Positions 21,391 through 31,211 of a stretch of 64,000 bases of DNA are shown here, in pieces. Position numbers and translations under genes: made by a program. Source of the DNA: Bifidobacterium sp. ESL0704 (lineage in GTDB: Bacteria; Actinomycetota; Actinomycetes; Actinomycetales; Bifidobacteriaceae); assembly GCF_029392075.1 (NCBI RefSeq), contig NZ_CP113929.1:2108001-2172000 (forward strand), given 5' to 3'. Every line of letters starts with the position of its first letter. Within the stretch, counting starts at the first letter, position 1. Under the pieces are notes generated by a model that was not told the DNA's origin, made no database searches, and saw nothing but the letters and a program-made list of their open reading frames with translations.

Positions 21391-21421
21391 ATCTCAGATT
21401 CACGCCCTGACCCCGCTACCA
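21391..21421. repeat. Degenerate copy of the tRNA-fMet 3' end (putative att site)
   Basis: TCTCAGATTCACGCCCTGACCCCGCTACCA (given here in parts: TCTCAGATTCA, CGC, CCTGACCCCGCTACCA) repeats tRNA bases 20117-20146 with four mismatches, including CCA. A direct repeat of a tRNA 3' end is the usual trace of site-specific integration. Confidence 0.6.
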
Positions 21422-21688
21422 ATTCCCTAGACTGCATATTGATTATGCATATACATATCAGTTTCTGTATTTTTCTACGATTATCCGATTATTTTCGACT
21501 AGTCGAATAACTCTTTCGAACAATGCAGCCATCAGTAAATACTTCGGCTGAGCCCAAGGAAATCTGCGGTTTTCGACAGATACTCTTGAACGCGGGCCAG
21601 ATGGCTGCCGAATCCGAAAATCCGCGAAATCAAGGCTCGGAGCTTGCAGTATGCAGAAACCCCGAGCCAGGAATATCAACGTCTCCCA

Positions 21689-24600
21689 TCACCGGTGACG
21701 AGGGTGATACCGGTCTCGCTTCAGCGCTTCCAACAGGATTGCGCCAAAGAGGAACGCACCTGCGACAAGCAACAGCAAGGCGATGGGCGCACCGCTGAGG
21801 GCCAGAGGAACAGAAGCCGGCTGAGCAACCTTACGTACGCCGTTCCAATCGTCAAGATTGGAAGCCACGGGCTGCATCATGCTCATGGTTCGGCCTCCGA
21901 TATCGACAGTCTGCATTCCCACCGCATCGTCAGGATTCGGAAGCGCTGCGGTAGCGTCATCAGACTTATCACCGGTAAGTCCACCGGAAGCAGCAGAGCC
22001 TGAGGGCTCACCTGTGCCGCTCGCTTCACCGGCTTCGGATCCCGATGCAGAGGAGTCTTCATCATCGTGATGAGTGCTCTCACTATCATCCTGCTTGCTT
22101 TCCGAACCTTGCGACCAAGGGTCCGTATCGGTACCCTGATAATCGACAAGTGGAATACCGGTGACTTTCGCCCGATCCATATGCCTTGCCGTGACGTCTT
22201 TCAACGTGCCGACCACATCGACATGCTCTCCAGGTTTGAGCACCAGGCTTGACCATCCGTCCGGATATCTGAAACCGGTCACTGCACCATCGCCGGCAAG
22301 AGTCGTGTCACTGATGTTCAGGTCGCTGGCCTTGAACAACGCTCCATGCCCGCCCTCGTCGTCACTGGTGTTGGTGATGGTGAAGACGATTTCGGTGTCT
22401 CCTTGCACGTTGAGCGCATCATTTGGATCGTCACGGTCGCCTGCGGACCAGCCACTGGACTTGTCCCATTTTTCGATATGCAGCGAAGGAACAAGCTCCG
22501 GCGTTCGGGTCCACACGACATTGGACTCGTTCACCCGACCGTTAAGGGTCTCGGTGAACTTGTTTTCATGACGGTCGGTCGGCTTCATCCGTTTCACCTG
22601 GATATAGGCACGCCACCCTTGCTCGTGCGCAATATCACGCGAAACGAGTTGACGATAGGATTGCGTTGCGGTTACGGTAATCCGCATATGCCCGACTTGT
22701 TTGGAAACGCCGGCCGCGGAATCGCGAAGCGAAATACCGCCATCATCGGCCACAAGAGTAAACAGATCGCTGCCGAATTTACCGATCGCCTCGAATCCGT
22801 TGCCCGCGATCCTCTCACCTTCGTGGGCGATTACGTTGCCATCCGAGCCACGCAGATCCCGCGTCGCGTAGACGGCCCATTGACCGGTGTACTGATCGTA
22901 ATCCGGGTTAAGATCGTCGACGATATTCCATTCATTGACTTCGGGATAGGCTCGGTTCGCCGGCAGTACGGAGCTATCCAACTGATAGAGGAACGCGCTG
23001 TCCTTGTAGACGCTGGAACCGCTCACGGATTCACCGCCGACGCGGACAACCACGTCTTTGCTGGGATTGATGGGCTTGAGCGGATTGCTCACCTCATTGG
23101 TCTGCCTGCGTATGGTGTTTTCAATCTGGATGGCCTTGTTTTTCACAACATACCCATCGCTGACCTTCCGCACTTTGTACGGCATCACGATGTGATAGTA
23201 CTGGCCAAGCAATGACTGGTCGATTGCCGGATCGGAAAGCGGGTCATGCCTATCATCGGCGGCGTATGCCTGAAGATCTTCGGGCTGCGGGTCGCCTTTC
23301 AGCGTGACCGCCGTTGCCGCTACGAACGTATCGACCTGACGAGCGAAAGCATAAAGAACACCGTCGCGGATGCCGATGTTGAATCTTCCGGTGTAGTCCT
23401 TCCCATCATCGCCACTGACCACAATGCCCGTAGGATCGACCTGGAGATATTCTTCGTCAAAGTCATCGACGACACCGAGTTTCCATACGTTATAGGCCTG
23501 CCCAGTCTGCGTGGCATCAAGGTCAATGACATAGTTGCCGCAGTCTCCAAGCAACAACGTTCTCCCGTCGATGGATACGGTGGGATCGCCCTGCTTTGAA
23601 CTCTGAAAATCGTGCTTGACCGGGTTCAAGGTAGGCGGAACGTTGAACACTTCATTGCTTGGAGTCACAGAATTGTTCAAGGTGAGCATCCACTTATTGC
23701 CGACCTTATGATCCGCCGGAGCATCATTGGAGACGGTTCCCTCGAATCGCAGCTGCAAACGTGGCGTGCCTCCGGACTGCCATTGCGAGATAAGAGCGAT
23801 ATCCGTGATGCGCACCGCCACTTCATGAACGTCGTCATCCCACTTGGTTGCGTATTTCGACTTGGGGACCATGCGGCCGCTGTTGAGGTCCATAAGCTCG
23901 AGCGTCTGTTTGTCGGGCTTGAGGTAACGATCATAACGGTCGGTGAACACAATGGTCTTCACCGGATAGGCCAAAGAAGGCAATTGCAGTTGGGCGTCCA
24001 AATCGTATTCGACCTTCTGACCGGGATACACCACCTTGCCGTCCACGGAATCCTGATCGCCACCTTGCGAGGCTTCACTGACCACGTCCTTCTTCACAGC
24101 CGGTATGTAACCGCAAATTTTCGGCAGATTGGTGTCTTTGCCCTGCCTATTGACGCGGATCGAACCAATATTTAGCAAATCAGAACCGTTGGGATCAGTG
24201 CCGAAGGCAAGCTCGTCACCAGGATTTTTACCGAAATCCTCGCGCACTTTCGCGGCCCCCTTGCCATTGGCATAATTCGCCAGGAACGGTATGAACATCG
24301 TAATCTGGACAGGGCCGTCGTGGCGCGAGAACGTCGCAAGCCAGTCTGGTTTGGCCGTGGCCGTAATCCTTGTGCCTTGCTGAGAGATGGCAAAGTTTTC
24401 GGTGACATCGGAACCGACGAGATTATTGATCGCCTCAACACTGGATTCGCTGCTCGAAGAGGCGGGTGCCATATAAACGTGTACCTTGGAAAGAGTCTCT
24501 GGATCGACAAGGTAATCGGCCTTTCCATAGTCATCGCTCAACGAAAGCCGGCTGACACCGTATTCCAATGCATGCGGATCGGTGACCGGAAGATTGATAA

Positions 24601-27175
24601 CCGCCCCCAACCGATCACCGTCAAGGAAGGTGAGGTTGTCGGCACCGGTCGCGTTGCTCTTGCTCGGGTCCACGACCAGTTCCCACTTGCCGTTGGCATC
24701 AAGCCGCACCCAGCTCTTATCGGGGTTCGGACTCCAGACGTGAATCTGCGGGGTGTTCGTGGCTGCGCTCTTCGCGTTCCAACGTTCGCTGCCTTTGTTG
24801 ATGACGGTCGCCGTGGCATGCGCGTCCACATCTTTGAGCATGGTTCCGCTCAGCACCATTTTCACCTTACGGTCCTGCGCCTGCTTGCCGCTGTCATCAA
24901 GTATCGACGGCTTTGCGCTCGCCGTGGTGATGTGACCGCTGGTGGCAATATCGAAGTCTCCGGTATGTTCCACGCCATCCACGTACACTCTGACCCGATT
25001 GTTTGGAAAATCCACATACCGGGCAGCTTCCGACCAATCATCTGCGATGGCATACTCACTCAAATCCTTGGCCAGGTTCTTGGGCAAAGTCCCGTTGACG
25101 ACGACAACCGCATCGTCGCCGGTCACATAGGTCCTGTTGTCGGCGGCTACATCATTGGTATGCCTTTCGTCCGCGGTATTCAACGCTTCGTGCATATCCT
25201 TGACCCATGCTTTGTCGGGATTCGGACTGCGCACGAGCACTGCCGGTCTGTTGGTCTCAACGCTCTGCCCGTTGAATTGTTCCGCTCCGGAATTGTTCAT
25301 CGACACCGCTTCGTTGGCCGTTGTCTCCAACTTGAAACTGCCGTCAAGCACCAGCTTTACCTCACGGTCCTTGCTCTGGTGTGCGCTACCGGAGAGAATC
25401 GAGCGACGGGCAACAGCGGTTGTCTTGAAGCCTGCTGTGGTGATGTCGAAATCAGCAGTGCGCTCGATGCCATTCACATACACTTTGGCATTTTCATTGG
25501 GAAAATCTACATAACGCGAGGCATCCGACCAATCATCGGTCAACGAATACCGGGAAAGGTCTTCTACTAGATCCTTCGGCAACATACCGTTGACCACACT
25601 GGATACCCGGTCACCGGGCACGAACGTTCTGCCGTCAGAACCCACCTGGTTTGTGTGGTTCGGGTCTGCTGTGGCCAGTGCTTCATTGGGATTGGTGGTC
25701 CATGCCTTGTCCGGATTCGGGTTTCGTGTCGGGAACCGGTAATGGGCGGTTCCCACGAAAGGCTTGTGATTCCACGCCACCGAGGCAACGTCTCCCACGG
25801 TATTCACGTTCGGATTGTGCACCGTCACCTTGAATGTGAATAGGAAGACATGGTCAATGGGCAATTCCCCCTTACTCTTGGAACGATCGGCTGTCACCGT
25901 GTTCGCACCCTTGTCCCAATTCATTGCAAACTGGTTCGACTCATTCGAACCCGCAGTCGCATCAGTGACTTTCATATCAGAAATGTCATAATCAATGCCG
26001 TTGGGCGAAATCACATCCTTAAAATGCATCTCATAGCCGCCACGACCCGTATTGGATTCAATAGTCGTCGTATTGGCCATACCGTCCACGCTCGTACCTT
26101 GCTGAACGTTCTTTGTCGGTGCCGGAGGAGCCGATGAAGCGATGCTCCATTGCTCGGAGGCATCAGCCGATCCCTGATGGGAAGCGGCTGCGCTCATCCT
26201 GCCTTGTTTGCCCACATTCACATCGAACCAGTACCGACCCTCCTGCCAATGGCTCATACCCAAATCAGAGGGCGAAAACGACGGCGATGCGGAATCACCA
26301 TTGTTATGGATTCCACCGGTCTTTCTTGACTGTTTGGCTGACACATATCCGTCGGGCTGGCCAGCGTAGTGCAACGTCACATCCGCATTCACATCCTCCG
26401 CAATCGATGACCCGTTGCGGTTGGCGTGGATGACGTCATACACACTGTTCGTGGCACCGACCACGACGCCAGCTGGCATCTGTTGGCTGGAAGTCAGGCC
26501 AAGATCGTAATTGCGTGGCGGCTGCTGGTTGTTGACCGCCAAGCACACCACCTGTACGCCGGCCGGAGTTGCCGCCGCCTGCGCGTTGATACCAGCCTCG
26601 AACATGGACTTGCCTCGCGCAAGCCATCCCGAATCCCAACCAACCAGGCTTCCGGAAGGATTCGCCGCGTCCCAGTCAGCATGGAACCGGTTCATGAAAT
26701 CCGTACCGTTCGTCCCCCATAAGTTGATTTTGTTGCCGCCTGCCAGTGAAGGGGTTGCCGCCACCGCCATCATTACCCCGACCACACGCGCCTGGGTTGC
26801 GGGACCGTCACTGACATCTGCGATGGCATTGCTAATCGCATTGCGACAAACCGGCTTGACTCTACCGTCGAAATCGTTGCCCACCGGAGTTCCGGGGTTC
26901 GACACAGCAAAGTGACTATGAATCTGGCTCAAGGCATAGGTAATCGAGTCTTCGCCCCAGCCTTGTGCCGGAGTGCCGGAATACGTGTTATCGTCTTTAA
27001 GCCACAAGGCATCAGAGCTAGGGCCGACACTACCCCCTCCATCTACACCACCACCGCCGATGCCCATACCAGCATTGGCTACTCCGGGTGTAAGCATCGA
27101 CAACGCGACCAGCACACCAATACCACTGGATGCCAGACGCCTTAAATGCCTAAATTGTAAACAATTATCTTTCAT
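21689..27175 (-). CDS. Giant cell-surface adhesin with repeated isopeptide-type domains
   Basis: About 1828 residues. The signal peptide ends TPGVANA-G. The N-terminal third holds a Gly-rich linker and a globular region with paired Cys. Three blocks of ~165 residues begin with PNPDK(A/S)W (near 25.70, 25.21 and 24.72 kb) and share DDW/DDYGKA, VDFPN and VYV(N/D)G cores. At least three more divergent blocks follow (FTDRYDRYLKPDK, VVDDFDEEYLQVD, IVDDLNPDYDQY). They resemble the isopeptide-stabilised C domains of streptococcal antigen I/II adhesins. A Ser/Asp/Glu-rich stalk precedes a C-terminal anchor: LALSG, a hydrophobic helix, then KRDRYHPRHR. LALSG looks like a variant of the LAxTG sortase signal. 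The ATG at 27175 has GGAGG eight bases upstream. Confidence 0.8.
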   Translation of the reverse strand: MKDNCLQFRHLRRLASSGIGVLVALSMLTPGVANAGMGIGGGGVDGGGSVGPSSDALWLKDDNTYSGTPAQGWGEDSITYALSQIHSHFAVSNPGTPVGNDFDGRVKPVCRNAISNAIADVSDGPATQARVVGVMMAVAATPSLAGGNKINLWGTNGTDFMNRFHADWDAANPSGSLVGWDSGWLARGKSMFEAGINAQAAATPAGVQVVCLAVNNQQPPRNYDLGLTSSQQMPAGVVVGATNSVYDVIHANRNGSSIAEDVNADVTLHYAGQPDGYVSAKQSRKTGGIHNNGDSASPSFSPSDLGMSHWQEGRYWFDVNVGKQGRMSAAASHQGSADASEQWSIASSAPPAPTKNVQQGTSVDGMANTTTIESNTGRGGYEMHFKDVISPNGIDYDISDMKVTDATAGSNESNQFAMNWDKGANTVTADRSKSKGELPIDHVFLFTFKVTVHNPNVNTVGDVASVAWNHKPFVGTAHYRFPTRNPNPDKAWTTNPNEALATADPNHTNQVGSDGRTFVPGDRVSSVVNGMLPKDLVEDLSRYSLTDDWSDASRYVDFPNENAKVYVNGIERTADFDITTAGFKTTAVARRSILSGSAHQSKDREVKLVLDGSFKLETTANEAVSMNNSGAEQFNGQSVETNRPAVLVRSPNPDKAWVKDMHEALNTADERHTNDVAADNRTYVTGDDAVVVVNGTLPKNLAKDLSEYAIADDWSEAARYVDFPNNRVRVYVDGVEHTGDFDIATSGHITTASAKPSILDDSGKQAQDRKVKMVLSGTMLKDVDAHATATVINKGSERWNAKSAATNTPQIHVWSPNPDKSWVRLDANGKWELVVDPSKSNATGADNLTFLDGDRLGAVINLPVTDPHALEYGVSRLSLSDDYGKADYLVDPETLSKVHVYMAPASSSSESSVEAINNLVGSDVTENFAISQQGTRITATAKPDWLATFSRHDGPVQITMFIPFLANYANGKGAAKVREDFGKNPGDELAFGTDPNGSDLLNIGSIRVNRQGKDTNLPKICGYIPAVKKDVVSEASQGGDQDSVDGKVVYPGQKVEYDLDAQLQLPSLAYPVKTIVFTDRYDRYLKPDKQTLELMDLNSGRMVPKSKYATKWDDDVHEVAVRITDIALISQWQSGGTPRLQLRFEGTVSNDAPADHKVGNKWMLTLNNSVTPSNEVFNVPPTLNPVKHDFQSSKQGDPTVSIDGRTLLLGDCGNYVIDLDATQTGQAYNVWKLGVVDDFDEEYLQVDPTGIVVSGDDGKDYTGRFNIGIRDGVLYAFARQVDTFVAATAVTLKGDPQPEDLQAYAADDRHDPLSDPAIDQSLLGQYYHIVMPYKVRKVSDGYVVKNKAIQIENTIRRQTNEVSNPLKPINPSKDVVVRVGGESVSGSSVYKDSAFLYQLDSSVLPANRAYPEVNEWNIVDDLNPDYDQYTGQWAVYATRDLRGSDGNVIAHEGERIAGNGFEAIGKFGSDLFTLVADDGGISLRDSAAGVSKQVGHMRITVTATQSYRQLVSRDIAHEQGWRAYIQVKRMKPTDRHENKFTETLNGRVNESNVVWTRTPELVPSLHIEKWDKSSGWSAGDRDDPNDALNVQGDTEIVFTITNTSDDEGGHGALFKASDLNISDTTLAGDGAVTGFRYPDGWSSLVLKPGEHVDVVGTLKDVTARHMDRAKVTGIPLVDYQGTDTDPWSQGSESKQDDSESTHHDDEDSSASGSEAGEASGTGEPSGSAASGGLTGDKSDDATAALPNPDDAVGMQTVDIGGRTMSMMQPVASNLDDWNGVRKVAQPASVPLALSGAPIALLLLVAGAFLFGAILLEALKRDRYHPRHR

Positions 27176-27302
27176 TTCTTTACCCTCCATTCGGTAGGAT
27201 GGAGGAAGAGGACTCGCTAGAGCTCTCTTCCAAATTAATGGAGCCGCAACCCCCGTTCAATCCGCCAAGATTCATAGCGGGGGAAACGACAAATCTTAAG
27301 AA

Positions 27303-28361
27303 TCAGCCACAATCATTCGGTCCAAAACAGACCGGACCATTGTCATGACCGCCTGGAACATAGTCTGGTCCAAAACCACCATCAACAAAACCATGTATTT
27401 GAGGAACAGACGTTGCACGGCCCTGCGACCCGGAGCCTGACGATCCACCACGATTCGCACCACCCGACTTCGAACGCCCCGCAGACCGCTTCCGAGCAGC
27501 TTCAGCCTGAGCTTTCGCCGCAGCTTGGGCGGCCTCGGCATCGGCTGCGGCCTTCGCCTGCGCACTCGCGTTGACGCTGTTCATCGCACTGTCAAGCGCC
27601 TGCGAGGTCTGCTGCAAATCAGCGAGTTTCGATTGTTTGTTGCCAAGCAGTCCATTTGCGGTATCAATCTGCTGGGAGAGCGCCCTACGCGTCGCATCAT
27701 CGGCCACGGTGCCGGCCGATGAATCCAACAGCTGCTTCGCTTGCGCTGCTTTCGCCGCCAGTGCACTCTGCGTATCCTTCAGCGTTTTCGCCTCACGACT
27801 CGCCAACACCTTTTTCGCCGACTTCGTCACAGCTGCACGCGCCGACTTCAACGATTTCAGCGACGCAGCAGCAACACTTTCCTGCTTCTGCGCAGCCGAG
27901 CGCGAAGTAGCATCGCAAACAGGCACGCCCTTTTGCGTCAGATCGGTAAGTTTCTTTTGATCGCGGTGCAGCACTTTCCAGCTCTCGCCATCAGCAACAT
28001 CCTTCTCGCTCACCTTCTCCGCCTCAACCACGTTCTTGCCGAGAGGAGTTTTGACAAGCTCTCGAACCTGCCCGGCATATTGCCGACAACTTGAAAGCGC
28101 TTGATCCTTGGCATGCTGGTTCCATGCCACACCGCCCACAACACCGGTAACAACGATAACCGCCACCGCAGCGACGACAATCCATAGAGTCCGCTGCTTG
28201 AAGAATGGCCATTCAGCCTTATCCGAACCCACACCGCCATCATGCAATTTGCCATTCTCATCAGGCGGCAATGTCACACGGGCGCCTGCACGATCTGGAG
28301 GAGGAATACCTTCTTCCCCGTGTTCGTCAACGGTTGGTTCCAAATTTGTTTCGTCATTCAT
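27303..28361 (-). CDS. Membrane-anchored coiled-coil protein, partner of the adhesin
   Basis: 352 residues. A ~65-residue acidic cytoplasmic head is followed by one TM (LWIVVAAVAVIVVTGVVGGVAW) and a long extracytoplasmic helical region of Ala/Lys/Gln heptads (about 110-290). A Ser/Gly/Arg linker and a Cys-containing end (GPVCFGPNDCG) close it. No catalytic motif is seen. It sits 127 bases before the adhesin gene in the same orientation, so co-transcription and a surface-assembly or wall-spanning role are plausible. The ATG at 28361 gives the usual short acidic N-terminus; the extended TTG form lacks support. Confidence 0.65.
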   Translation of the reverse strand: MNDETNLEPTVDEHGEEGIPPPDRAGARVTLPPDENGKLHDGGVGSDKAEWPFFKQRTLWIVVAAVAVIVVTGVVGGVAWNQHAKDQALSSCRQYAGQVRELVKTPLGKNVVEAEKVSEKDVADGESWKVLHRDQKKLTDLTQKGVPVCDATSRSAAQKQESVAAASLKSLKSARAAVTKSAKKVLASREAKTLKDTQSALAAKAAQAKQLLDSSAGTVADDATRRALSQQIDTANGLLGNKQSKLADLQQTSQALDSAMNSVNASAQAKAAADAEAAQAAAKAQAEAARKRSAGRSKSGGANRGGSSGSGSQGRATSVPQIHGFVDGGFGPDYVPGGHDNGPVCFGPNDCG

Positions 28362-28470
28362 TGTCGTTTCACTTTCTCTTTGCAAGCGGATACTGCCATC
28401 GTTGCACAGTTGCGCAAATTTCCGCGTTGTTTTCAGGCACTGTGGTCGAATGATCGGGGTCTCGGCGTGT

Positions 28471-28582
28471 TGTGGATAACTTGATTTCCACTATCCACAT
28501 TTCGCCGTTTACAGGGCATCTTTGCCTGATTCGTCCACATGCTTATCAACTATTTTGTCATACGAAAAAATAGTTATACACA
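28471..28582. promoter_or_regulatory. Cluster of DnaA-box-like sites in a divergent promoter region
   Basis: TGTGGATAA at 28471 is a perfect TTATCCACA on the minus strand. CTATCCACA at 28491 has one mismatch and faces it, forming an inverted pair (TGTGGATA and TATCCACA). TTATACACA at 28574 fits TTWTNCACA. Next to it AACTATTTT and AAAATAGTT can form an A+T-rich hairpin. The rest of the 324-base gap holds no gene. Confidence 0.5.
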
Positions 28583-28685
28583 AATCCTATCATTTTGCTC
28601 AAAATTGTCCGACATCATCAAACCAACCTTTACAATGAACCATACGGAACAATTCACCGACAACAACAACGAAGTGGGAGCGATT

Positions 28686-30950
28686 ATGGCAGTCAATGCA
28701 ACCAACCGGGAATTCAGCGAGCCGGCCACACCCAGCTTCCCTGTTACCGACCCAGGCCAATTCGGAAGGATAGTCATTCTCTCCGTCACGCCTAGCGAGC
28801 AACGAAACCTATACCCGGCGCGCGTCGAACTCGGTGAGATGTTCACTGTCACCGCGCAGATTTTCATCGAAGGCCGCAGCCATACAGGCGCCACAGCAGT
28901 GCTGCGCGACCCGAATGGCAACATCAGACAGCAAGTCAGGATGATCTGTATCAATCCTGGCCTCGACCTTTGGAAAACCAATCTTTGCGCCGGTCAACCG
29001 AGCGATCTCAATCCCTGGGACAAGGATTTCGATACACTTCGCAGACAACTCGGCGAGTGGAGTGTCACCATCGAGGGCTGGGAAGATGCATATGCCTCTT
29101 GGCTGGCCGACGCCCGCATCAAGGTTGACGTCAACGATGACGCAGAAAATGCACTGATTTCCGGCTCGCAGCTTTTCTCACGATGGGCTGAAGACAGGAA
29201 CGCAAAACTCAACGGTTCCCAACAAAACATCTTGCGCAAAGCAGCCGAACAGCTCGCCGATGAATCTCTGGAGACCACAAAGCGGATTTCCGCCGCCGAC
29301 AATCCTGCCATCGAGGCGCTGCATCTCGCAAACCCACTACGTGAAGGCCTGACCGCGAGCGCACCGCAACGATTCAAGGTCGAACGCCCCGAATCGAGCT
29401 TCACCGCGTGGTACCAGTTCTTCCCGCGTTCAGAGGGCGCAACGAGGAATCCTGAAACCGGCGAAATCGTCCAAGGCACGCTCAAAACAGCGCTGTCCGG
29501 ACTCGACCGCGCCAAGGCCGAGGGCTTCGACGTGGTCTATCTGCCGCCGATCTTCCCCATCGGCGTTACCAACCGCAAAGGTCGCAACAACGCTCTGGTC
29601 GCAGGGCCAAACGACCCGGGCTCACCCTTCGGCATCGGCTCGTCGCTCGGCGGGCACGATACGGTCGACCCGCTGCTCGGCACCATGGACGATTTCAAGG
29701 CGTTCTGCGCCTACGCACACAAGTTGGGTCTGGAAATCGCGCTCGACTTCGCGCTGCAATGCTCGCCCGACCACCCGTGGGTAACGGAACATCCGAACTG
29801 GTTCCGACACAAACCTGACGGCACCATCGCCTTTGCCGAGAATCCGCCGAAGAAATATCAGGACATCTACCCCATCGATTTCGACATCGACATGCCGGGC
29901 ATCGAACACGAGACCGAACGCATCATGGACCTGTGGATTGCGGCGGGCGTTACGATATTCCGTATCGACAACCCGCACACCAAGCCGGTACGTTTCTGGC
30001 AGGACGTCATCGAGGCCGTGCAACGCAGGCACCCCGAAATTCTGTTCCTCGCCGAGGCCTTCACCCGTCCGGCCATCATGCGCGCGCTGAGCCTCGCGGG
30101 CTTCACCCAGTCGCACAGCTACTTCCCTTGGCGAAACACCAAGGACGAGGTGAGCGAATACCTGCAGACCACCAACAGCGACGAGGCCTACTACCAGCAC
30201 AACACCTTCTGGCCCACCACGCCTGATATCCTGACCGACTATCTGCGCGACAACGGGCCGGCTGGCCACAAAGTTCGCGCGGTGTTGGCCGCCTTGGGCT
30301 CGCCTTCATGGGGCATCTACAACGGCTATGAGCTGGTGGAGAACCATCAGCAAGAGGGACGCGAGGAACAGGCGGACAACGAGAAGTACGAGATCAAGGT
30401 GCGCGATTGGAACAAAGCGGATACATACGGCATCGCCACTTTGCTCACCGACCTCAACCGCATCCGCCGAGCTCATCCCTCCTGCCGCAGCTATCACGAT
30501 TTGATCATGCTGTGGACCAGCGACCCGAACGTCGTGGCTTTCGCCCGTCATATTCCGGCAGGCACCTGCATCAACAACATACGTGAAGGCGACAAAGGGA
30601 CCGCCGATCACCACGATAACGGTACCGAAACGCCGAATACCGAAAACCATACCGTCATCCGCCATCAGGCTGCCATCACCGATGCCCACGGCACCGGCCC
30701 GGCGAACGACGGCACAGAAACCATAGAACCCGGCGACACCCTCATCGTTGTGGTGAACCTCGACTGCAAGGCCGCCCACACCTCGGAGGTCAACTTCGAT
30801 CCGGCATTGCTCGGCCTCCCTCGCGATCACACCTTCGATGTCCACGACGAACTTGGCGGCGACAGCTTCACCTGGTCCAGCAACAACAAAGTCACCCTCG
30901 ACCCCGCGCAACGCCCAGCCTATGTTTTCCGTGTCACCGGAAACAAGTAA
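28686..30950 (+). CDS. glgE: Alpha-1,4-glucan:maltose-1-phosphate maltosyltransferase (GH13_3)
   Basis: Transfers maltose from maltose 1-phosphate onto alpha-glucan, building glycogen-like polymer from trehalose. 754 residues: an N-terminal beta domain (VTPSEQRNLYPARVELGE), then the GH13 barrel with DVVYLPPIFPIG, the nucleophile Asp in IFRIDNPHTKP, the acid/base Glu in LFLAEAFTRP and HNTFWPTTPD. A His/Asn/Thr/Glu-rich insert of about 55 residues interrupts the C-terminal beta domain. The ATG at 28686 follows GTGGGAG; earlier in-frame starts lack a ribosome binding site. The usual partners treS and pep2 are not in the window. Confidence 0.92.
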   Translation: MAVNATNREFSEPATPSFPVTDPGQFGRIVILSVTPSEQRNLYPARVELGEMFTVTAQIFIEGRSHTGATAVLRDPNGNIRQQVRMICINPGLDLWKTNLCAGQPSDLNPWDKDFDTLRRQLGEWSVTIEGWEDAYASWLADARIKVDVNDDAENALISGSQLFSRWAEDRNAKLNGSQQNILRKAAEQLADESLETTKRISAADNPAIEALHLANPLREGLTASAPQRFKVERPESSFTAWYQFFPRSEGATRNPETGEIVQGTLKTALSGLDRAKAEGFDVVYLPPIFPIGVTNRKGRNNALVAGPNDPGSPFGIGSSLGGHDTVDPLLGTMDDFKAFCAYAHKLGLEIALDFALQCSPDHPWVTEHPNWFRHKPDGTIAFAENPPKKYQDIYPIDFDIDMPGIEHETERIMDLWIAAGVTIFRIDNPHTKPVRFWQDVIEAVQRRHPEILFLAEAFTRPAIMRALSLAGFTQSHSYFPWRNTKDEVSEYLQTTNSDEAYYQHNTFWPTTPDILTDYLRDNGPAGHKVRAVLAALGSPSWGIYNGYELVENHQQEGREEQADNEKYEIKVRDWNKADTYGIATLLTDLNRIRRAHPSCRSYHDLIMLWTSDPNVVAFARHIPAGTCINNIREGDKGTADHHDNGTETPNTENHTVIRHQAAITDAHGTGPANDGTETIEPGDTLIVVVNLDCKAAHTSEVNFDPALLGLPRDHTFDVHDELGGDSFTWSSNNKVTLDPAQRPAYVFRVTGNK

Positions 30951-31155
30951 GGACGGACCGGAATCGGAAACCCAGACGGAAGAAAGACCGGCCACGCCAT
31001 CCATCCGATGCCGAATCGGAGCAAAACCGGTTGACGGTCAAACCGTTGCCTCCCTCTGTGGCGGTAAGGGAGCAGAAGCCGGAAAGCCACGGCTGCACGG
31101 GACCGAAGCTCGCGCTATCCGCTTCGTTGCCCTATGGCTCGGCGAGTATCTGCGC

Positions 31156-31161
31156 TAGACT
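31156..31161 (+). promoter_or_regulatory. -10 hexamer upstream of the pyrophosphatase gene
   Basis: TAGACT within TAGACTTGGAC, identical over 11 bases to the CYTH gene promoter. Here it lies 50 bases before the start codon, so this mRNA has a leader. The other ~200 bases after glgE show nothing recognisable. Confidence 0.4.
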
Positions 31162-31211
31162 TGGACACGGCAACAAACACTACGTTCAACATACGTTCAA
31201 AAGGAGCAAAC

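Larger units (their letters stand above)
20147..21421. mobile_element. Decayed integrated element in the 3' end of tRNA-fMet
   Basis: The stretch from the tRNA 3' end to a degenerate copy of that end (21391-21421) has no housekeeping gene. It contains a 5'-truncated two-TM holin-like reading frame, an excisionase-like HTH gene, a small membrane protein and a frameshifted mini-gene. No integrase remains. This is the expected state of a prophage or integrative element reduced to a scar; the element type is inference. Confidence 0.55.

Noticed and set aside
27176..27302. Hairpin CCCCCG/CGGGGG between the two surface-protein genes as a terminator
   Set aside because: The loop is long and there is no T-run on the minus strand; it may be incidental.
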